Source of the DNA: Allodiplogaster sudhausi
Taxonomy: Eukaryota; Nematoda; Chromadorea; Rhabditida; Diplogasteridae
DNA: 64,000 nt
NCBI GenBank assembly: GCA_945643635.1
Contig: CALZFC010000288.1
Location: 122,501 to 186,500 of the forward strand
Direction of reading: 5' to 3'
Shown here piece after piece: positions 57,905 to 64,000 of this stretch. A program made the position numbers and the translations under genes. Within the stretch, counting starts at the first letter, position 1. Each line of letters begins with the position of its first letter. A model generated the notes under the pieces. That model did no database searches. It was not told the DNA's origin and was given only the letters and a program-made list of their open reading frames with translations.

Positions 57905-59935
57905 TGAGAAGACTTTGATAAGTTCCTTCTGTCGGCCGACCACCCTCATTCTTCCGTGGTTATCGATATAAGCCTTGTCACCTTAACGAATAGGAAAAAA
58001 GTAAACAAAAATTGCAAAAAAGTAAACGCTATTTTAAAGTAAGAAGTATGTAGCAATATGTCCTACCAGTGTGCAGCCACCCGTCCTTGTCGATGGTCTC
58101 GGTCGTAGCCTCGGGCCTGTTCAGATAGCCCAGCATGAGGGTCGGCGACCGAACACACAACTCGCCACTCGAGCCGTCGGGCAGCTCGGCGCCCGTGTCG
58201 AAGTCCACAACCTGCATGTGTTTACTTTGGCGCTTTTTACAATGATTGTGCTTGTTGCTGTTTTGCGCCTTATGTTCAAAGTTAGGCGCTGGTAGTCCGG
58301 CGCAGAGATGAGCGGCAGGTAAGCGTAGATCAGGGAAATGCGACCTTGTTCCGCCTTCAGTCAGTCCATAGCCTGCAAAAATGCGAGGATTCTCGGATGC
58401 AAGGTTTCTAAATGGTCAACATTGCGTGAATACAATATGAGGATATTTTGCTAGAAACTCGTCAGCGATGGCCGGAAACAGCGGTGCCCCACCAAACGAG
58501 ACTGCCTGCGCATTAGAAAGCTTTGTTGCCTTCGGCATAGGAGATTCCGGGCTTAGAGAACAATTTTACATACAAAAATTTTGTAAAGTTTTTTTCTTTA
58601 AATTTTTCGTTATCAGAACTTCCGACCCTGAGAGATATGAGATCATAGTCGGAGGTGAGCGGATCTTTGGTCAAATGCAGAACGTATGGAGGGTGTGCGT
58701 AGACAAAGCGAATCTGAAATTTACGAAAATATTACAAATTAAGAAAAAAGGACGTTTTGGATTTTTTTAAATCAAGTTGATGAATGAAGAATATTAAAGG
58801 AGCACGAAAGTCAAGTGTAAACCATTCGAATTTACCTGATAAAAGTAGTCGAATTTCTTTACGTCAGATTCTCTTTCGCAATTGAGTCAGGCAAAAGACA
58901 AGAATTCATGCTTGAGTTATTGGCTAATTTTAACTAAAATAATTGAAATAAAATAGAATATTTTGACTAACAAGTGAAAATTTTTCTTATTTATGCAACA
59001 TGCCTTGTACTTTTGTATCACTGCGCAGCAGAGGCGGGCGTCGAACTTCTTCATGACAACAACGGTCGCTCCGCCCAGAATTGTGGCGTTGAGAAGCGTA
59101 AAGCCCATCAGATGGTAGACGGGCAGATTTAGAAGGAAGTGCTCCTGAGAAGGCCGTTTTTCACTCACTGTAATTTAGAAGAACAATTGTGGTTAGGGAA
59201 CTGATACAGAAAAAGATGCATCTTGCGATTTCAAACAATAAAAAAGTAAGCCCTAAGAAATAGAATGCATAGTGCCCAAAACAACGCACCTTATTGATCT
59301 GGTAGTCTCCATCATCAGTAAGCACTGGACCAAATACGTCAACGAGTTGGCTGAATTAAACGGAATGAATCGAATAAAATCAGAATATACATATGTACAT
59401 GTGCACACAACCTTCAGTATTAATAATATTATAATGTTCGCTTCACATAAGCAACCTATATAGAAGCGACAATTAAATATGTAACCTCCGGAAGATCTCA
59501 GCACCGGTGCCGATGGCCACGTGCGACAGCATCACGCCTTTCGGTGCGCCCGTCGTGCCAGAGGAGTACGGTAGGGAAGCAACCGACTTCGCAGGAACTA
59601 TTCAAGAACACTTGGAATAGAATGCGAAATATAACAGATAAATGTATTTCTATCTAAAGGAGCTCTAAACTCATAATATAATATAGTTTTTTTTCTCGAG
59701 TCGCTCTTACATTAAATCACATGCACTCTCGCCTTTGTATCAGGCAGAAGGGCGCGAGTTCAAAATTGAGTTTTTGGTTCCTTATGTTGACTAAGCTGAC
59801 TTTTACCATCTACTGGCTCATTGTCAGTGCGCAGAGCCATGACATCGGCAAAGTCGACGACGCCTTCTGGAAGAGAGAAAGAGCTTCCCTTGTCGCGGAT
59901 GCAGACGATGGTCTGAATTTATGAAGAAACTGGGG

Positions 59936-60110
59936 CATACCGTATTTCTCTTTTAGTACCCAGGGTACTATTTTTCAATATTAGAGTAGGCAGGGATAAT
60001 GTTTCCAAAGTTATGCACTAAAAGTTTGATAAATACATTTTATTTAAAAAAAAAAGAATCATAGAAGAAGTAGAGAAAATCATAGTAAAAGTAGAGTATA
60101 TATGTATGTA
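59936..60110. repeat. MITE-like insertion in intron 4 of copy D
   Basis: Begins ATACCGTATTTCTCTTTTAG and matches the complement of 31640-31755 in copy B at the same intron. Confidence 0.65.
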
Positions 60111-61149
60111 TTTTTTTAAATAAGTTAGCAACAAAATATATGAATGTATATATTTTGAATTGCAAGGATAAATAAAATTATACCTTTACATGCTCGCATT
60201 CCCGCGCTGCTTCCAAGACTCGCTAAAGATGTTCCTCGTCCGAGATGACAACCGACGCCTTTGAATCGGCCAGCTGGTTGACGAGCTCATCTGGCATTTA
60301 TTATAGGGCGATCAATGAAAGGAAAATAATTTCGAATTGTCGCCCAAAAAGGAGACACCGAAATAACAACGTACAGTCAGTGAAGAAAGCACTCGCTCCC
60401 GAGATGACGCAACCCGACATCCACGTGCCGAGCGAGACGATCATTCCTCTGCGATTGGGCAGATTTTATATTATCAATTGTTTCACAATTTAAATGACGA
60501 TATTAATTTAGGGAATATATACACAAGAAGACAAATCCTACTCGATACAATTGGAGTACACAAAAGTGACGACATCACCGACGTTCACTTCTCGCGACTG
60601 GAGAAAGGCTTGCATTGCATTCGCCTTCACGAGAAGCTCCGCGTACGTCAGGCGGACTCGTCATGGGCGCTGATCTGTATGTTGGTAAAATAAAGGCTTT
60701 ATTTTCAATTCAGATTGTTCTTACGGAAGCCATTTTTATAAATTAATTTGAAGCAATTTCTGCAAAGTAATTTTTAGAGACAACAGGCAATGTTTATGTT
60801 ACTTTTAAAAGAATTTTGTACAGTTAAATTCTACGTCAGCAATTATACAATTAAAGAAGTGTATTACATATACGGTATTATAATTCTCAATGTTGTAACA
60901 CCTATTTACAAAGTAGAAATAAATATAATAAATAATCTGTTGATGACTGACGAGAGCGACTTTCGCGGGATCCTCGTTGGCGTGTGCTCGAATGGCGCAA
61001 ATGAGCTTGGCGTGCATCGTTTCTTCGATCACTTCCACAGGCGGGAACGGCGACGAGTGAGGCATATTTTGTCTGTAAAAGAAAAAAAATTCGTATTTAG
61101 TCTACTCTAAATGGGACAGTTTACAACTTAAAATAAATATTCACATATT

Positions 61150-62720
61150 TCTAAATAACGGGGAAAACGTGAAATTTTAGTCCTTGGAATCTTGCATTTA
61201 GTGCTTGAACGGAAGTCAATGCATGAATGTAAAATTAACTCGTAAATATTGTAACTAGACCAAAACCATGGAGGAAGTTGACACAGATCGCCTTTTATAT
61301 TTGTCGTCCTCCTCTTTTTCATGTGCCTCGGTGCAGTTGAGTACAGCCACTTCCCCGTGGTGCACATCAATCATTCTCATTCTTTTACGAAGTGAGGAGA
61401 ATTTTCCTGAACTACCAAAAAAACCTGTCTTGGCCGAAGTACGAGCTCAGCGACCAACTGACGCTATTTGGGGTTCGGCCCGGGCACTTTGTACTGAGTT
61501 TTGTTTGTCAACTCATAAGTCATTCACCCGGAGCTCTATTACAGAAAGAGAGTATTCTTATGAAAACTCGAGTGCGACTTTCGCCAGACCCTCTTTGACG
61601 TGTGCTCGAATGGCGCTTATCAACTCCATATTCGACAACTTTTTGCTTAAAATAAATGTTTACATATTTATTGGATAGAATGAAAAAGAGAAGCTTTAGG
61701 TCTTGGCATCTTGTATTAAGTTCTTGAAAGAAAGTCGATATAGGTAAACAGCCATTTCCCATGATAAACACTAACCATCATCATGCTTTCATGAAGTGAT
61801 CAGTCAACTTCAGCTTCTACGACGTAGTAAAAAAAACCTGTTGGATTTTATTCTCTTCTTTGCTTGATGAGCTCGATAGGCAGTCCCAGCACTAGGGATT
61901 AGAAGGAAACGAAATGGGAACAACTCTCATCAAGTGAAAAATTGATGTAAGAGAATGGGATTAAAAAAAGAGATACAGCAGCGAGCAACTTCCGCAATCT
62001 GTAACCTTACCTTATTTCCTTGAAAATTTTTTTTGCGCCTTTCACCATCGTAATCGAATTAGAAGTCAACGAAATGGGAACAGCACATAGCAAGAGCAAA
62101 CTTGATATAAGAGATAGGGATTAGAAAGGAGATACAATTGTATATGTAGTAAAATTTCATAATTTACATAAAATCCTAGAAACCTAAACATAGACAAGAA
62201 AGTTGTTGCGGGATACCAACTGCTTTGAGAAAAGTAGAGAAATATTTTTCGCCTGCAGCTTCACATGGCCGCCTTTTTATATCTGTTGCTCTCCTCCTTT
62301 TATCATGTGTCTCGGTGCAGTTGAGTACACTTAGTATGAATTGCAATTCAGCCACTTCCGCTTGGTACACATCAATCATTATCATGCATTCACGAAGTGA
62401 GGAGAGCTTTCCCCGCACTGACTAGAGAAACCTGTTATGGCGGAAGTGCGAGCTCACCATCAGCGACTAATTGACGCTATTTGTGGCTCGGCCTGGGCAC
62501 TTTGTACTGAGTTTCCTTGGGGCTCCGTAATGTTTTGCCCCGTGGCTCCTACGATGCGTTCTATAGCACAAAGTTCTGCACACGTTAATCAAAATCGATC
62601 TTGCACTTAGTGCTTGAAAGAAAGTCGATGTATGTGAACGGCGATTTCCCCGTGATGAACACCTACCATCAGCATGATTTCATGAATTGATCAGTCAACT
62701 TTCCCTTTTACGATCCCATC
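61150..62720. repeat. Array of the repeat found upstream of synthetase genes
   Basis: At least four diverged copies, at about 61180-61520, 61640-61830, 62160-62560 and 62580-62710. They share CATCATGCTTTCATGAAGTG, GTACTGAGTTT and GCACTTTGTACTGAG blocks with 29700-30075 and 48330-48480. Non-coding overall. Confidence 0.6.
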
Positions 62721-63509
62721 ACTAGGCATTCGAAGTGAACGAAATGGGAATAACTCTCAGCTAGCGAAAAATTGATACAAGAGAATGGATTAAAAATAGA
62801 TACGGACACGAGCAACCTCCGTAATCTTCAACCTTGAAGAGCAAAGCCGTCCTCCTTTGCTGCACGTGTACCTTATTTGCTTGAAACATTTTCACGCCCC
62901 AGCGTAATCGCATTTAAAAGTAAACAAAATCGGAACAGCTCACAGTAATAGCAAACTCGATAAAAGAAAGAAGGATTTAAAAAAGATGCAAATGATATAC
63001 ATACATTAAAATAGCTACTTTCGACATTCCTTTGGTGAGGCGGTGGACTTTGTCAAAAGAAACGAATCGTTGTCTCATTTCAGGTCCTCCACAAAGTTTT
63101 GTGGAAGGGTTCGAGTTGGAATCTCGATGTCGCTGGTTCAATGCCCGGTCGAGAACAATTTTTTGCTCGTTAGAGAATTTTTTGCATTACCTTATCATTG
63201 ACACATAAACAAAGTAAGAAGCTCAAACAAAGAAGAAACAAGAAACTCAAACCAAGTAAGAAGCGCTTCATAAATTTCACTCTATTTTGTTGTTTGTCGG
63301 CCAGGCTGCTGGAACCAGCCACCTTCCTAGCAAAAAAAAATCGCGTTAAATGCAGTAAACACACACATTATACCAGCCATTACTGCAATTTTTTTAAACG
63401 GACTTCACAGTCGTATTCACCGTGGTCGAAAGAGATTCTCATTTTGATTGTGAGATGTGCTCAGAGATGTTATATGACCGTACATAATACATTAGACCTA
63501 TTAATATAT
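62721..63509. other. Non-coding; B-box-like module
   Basis: GGTTCAATGCC at 63135-63145 follows a tRNA-like stretch and precedes a T-rich TTTTTTGCTCGTTAG tail. The frame at 63198-63500 is AT-rich and probably not coding. Confidence 0.45.
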
Positions 63510-63812
63510 GATGCGACCACCTCTCGTGAAGCGCCAAGCACGATTCTTCTATCTCTCCTCAAGAACCTTCCGAAGGTCCACTGCCTTCTGAAGGCCCATC
63601 GAGCAGTCTTCCTCCATCAGAGGGACCTGTGCCTTCTGGCAGCCACCTTCCTACTGCTGGTCCATCTGGCAGCCTTCTTTCATCTGCAATTCCCTCTTAC
63701 AGCACACTGCCATCAGACCGTCCACGCCCCTCTGGAAGTCCCTCAGGCCGTCCCCGCCTATCAGGAACTCCGTTAGGCCGTCCCCTCCCATCTGGAATTC
63801 CCTCAGGCTAAG
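63510..63812 (+). repeat. Pro-Ser-Gly repeat coding sequence, locus 3
   Basis: Encodes LPTAGPSGSLLSSAIPSYS and SGSPSGRPRLSGTPLGRPLP in one frame, ending at a TAA-containing segment. Similar to loci 1 and 2. The start is not clear. Confidence 0.55.
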
Positions 63813-64000
63813 GGGCTAACCATAAGATTTGTGCTTCAATCACGCAATTCATTACAACATGCGAAAGGGCAAAAAATTTAAATGTACGAAATAATTTGCC
63901 AGATACGCGTCGCAATAATTTTTCATGTCAATAATGAAGGCGAGCAACTACTTTGAGGATCTTTTTTGCACCTTCAAGTAATATACATAATATACAAAGA
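63813..64000. other. Flank homologous to the downstream side of copy C
   Basis: Aligns with 43650-43850 (TGCTTCAATCACGCAAT, ACTACTTTGARGATC). In the first case a minus-strand synthetase begins about 140 bp further on. Confidence 0.75.

Larger units (their letters stand above)
55398..61065 (-). pseudogene. Acyl-CoA synthetase copy D, inactivated
   Basis: All 16 exons are present: 61065-60952, 60675-60537, 60448-60375, 60290-60184, 59912-59807, 59597-59486, 59350-59286, 59167-59004, 58713-58627, 58505-58421, 58372-58269, 58211-58067, 57981-57905 plus 56102-56097, 55976-55893, 55807-55717 and 55531-55398. Three lesions: a 4-bp deletion at 60654/60655 in exon 2 that brings a TGA into frame; a TAG at 60223-60225 in exon 4 (GAG in B and C); and a 1.8-kb element inside exon 13. 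Exon 10 also lost one codon and ends T instead of G, changing GYGLTE to CYGLTE. Many exons are otherwise well preserved, so inactivation is probably not ancient. Confidence 0.9.

Noticed and set aside
1..64000. CRISPR array, rRNA or bacterial operon features
   Set aside because: No spaced direct-repeat array or rRNA signature; spliced genes show eukaryotic DNA.

Overview
The window looks like a nematode genomic segment. The evidence is the gene mix (an SH2 kinase, a cytosolic tyrosine phosphatase and a casein-kinase-1-like kinase, three families that are greatly expanded in nematodes), short introns, and a compact layout on both strands. The species cannot be named from the sequence. Exons are GC-rich and the surrounding DNA is AT-rich. 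Several introns carry long GA/CT microsatellites, and an unusual share of introns appear to start with GC instead of GT.

Layout. 1-2.7 kb: end of an acidic protein, a zinc-knuckle exon and a small basic protein. 2.8-9.4 kb: a broken SH2-kinase gene whose intron holds a 4.5-kb DNA transposon (670-bp inverted ends, TTAA target duplication) that carries two divergent spliced genes. 10.9-14.0 kb: an intact 11-exon tyrosine phosphatase. 14.9-17.7 kb: two fold-back elements without genes. 20.0-28.4 kb: a degraded acyl-CoA synthetase (copy A), split by about 6.4 kb of DNA that holds a 995-aa transposase-like gene with two micro-introns and a 211-aa RGG/RS protein gene. 28.9-36.5 kb: orphan exons, an intact 16-exon synthetase (copy B, 565 aa) and a 5'-truncated, more distant paralogue on the other strand (copy E). 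37.3-38.5 kb: a secreted Gly/His/Tyr-rich protein with a TATA box. 39.2-41.1 kb: a CK1-like kinase lacking its N-lobe. 41.8-43.6 kb: Pro-Ser-Gly repeat coding sequence and unassigned exons. 44.0-48.1 kb: a second intact synthetase (copy C, minus strand). 51.4-54.8 kb: a 14-exon SLC17-like major-facilitator transporter. 55.4-61.1 kb: a synthetase pseudogene (copy D) with a frameshift, a nonsense codon and a 1.8-kb element inserted inside exon 13. 61.1-64 kb: repeats that also occur upstream of copies B and C, then sequence matching the downstream flank of copy C, which suggests another copy just beyond the right edge.

The dominant theme is local duplication of an AMP-forming acyl-CoA synthetase, with two copies kept intact and at least five broken or partial, in a region bombarded by inverted-repeat transposons. 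Three of the inverted-repeat elements carry a tRNA-like, Pol III B-box-like module, and two further copies lie in intergenic DNA. Exon joins were worked out by hand from reading frame, splice dinucleotides and comparison between paralogues; no database search was possible.
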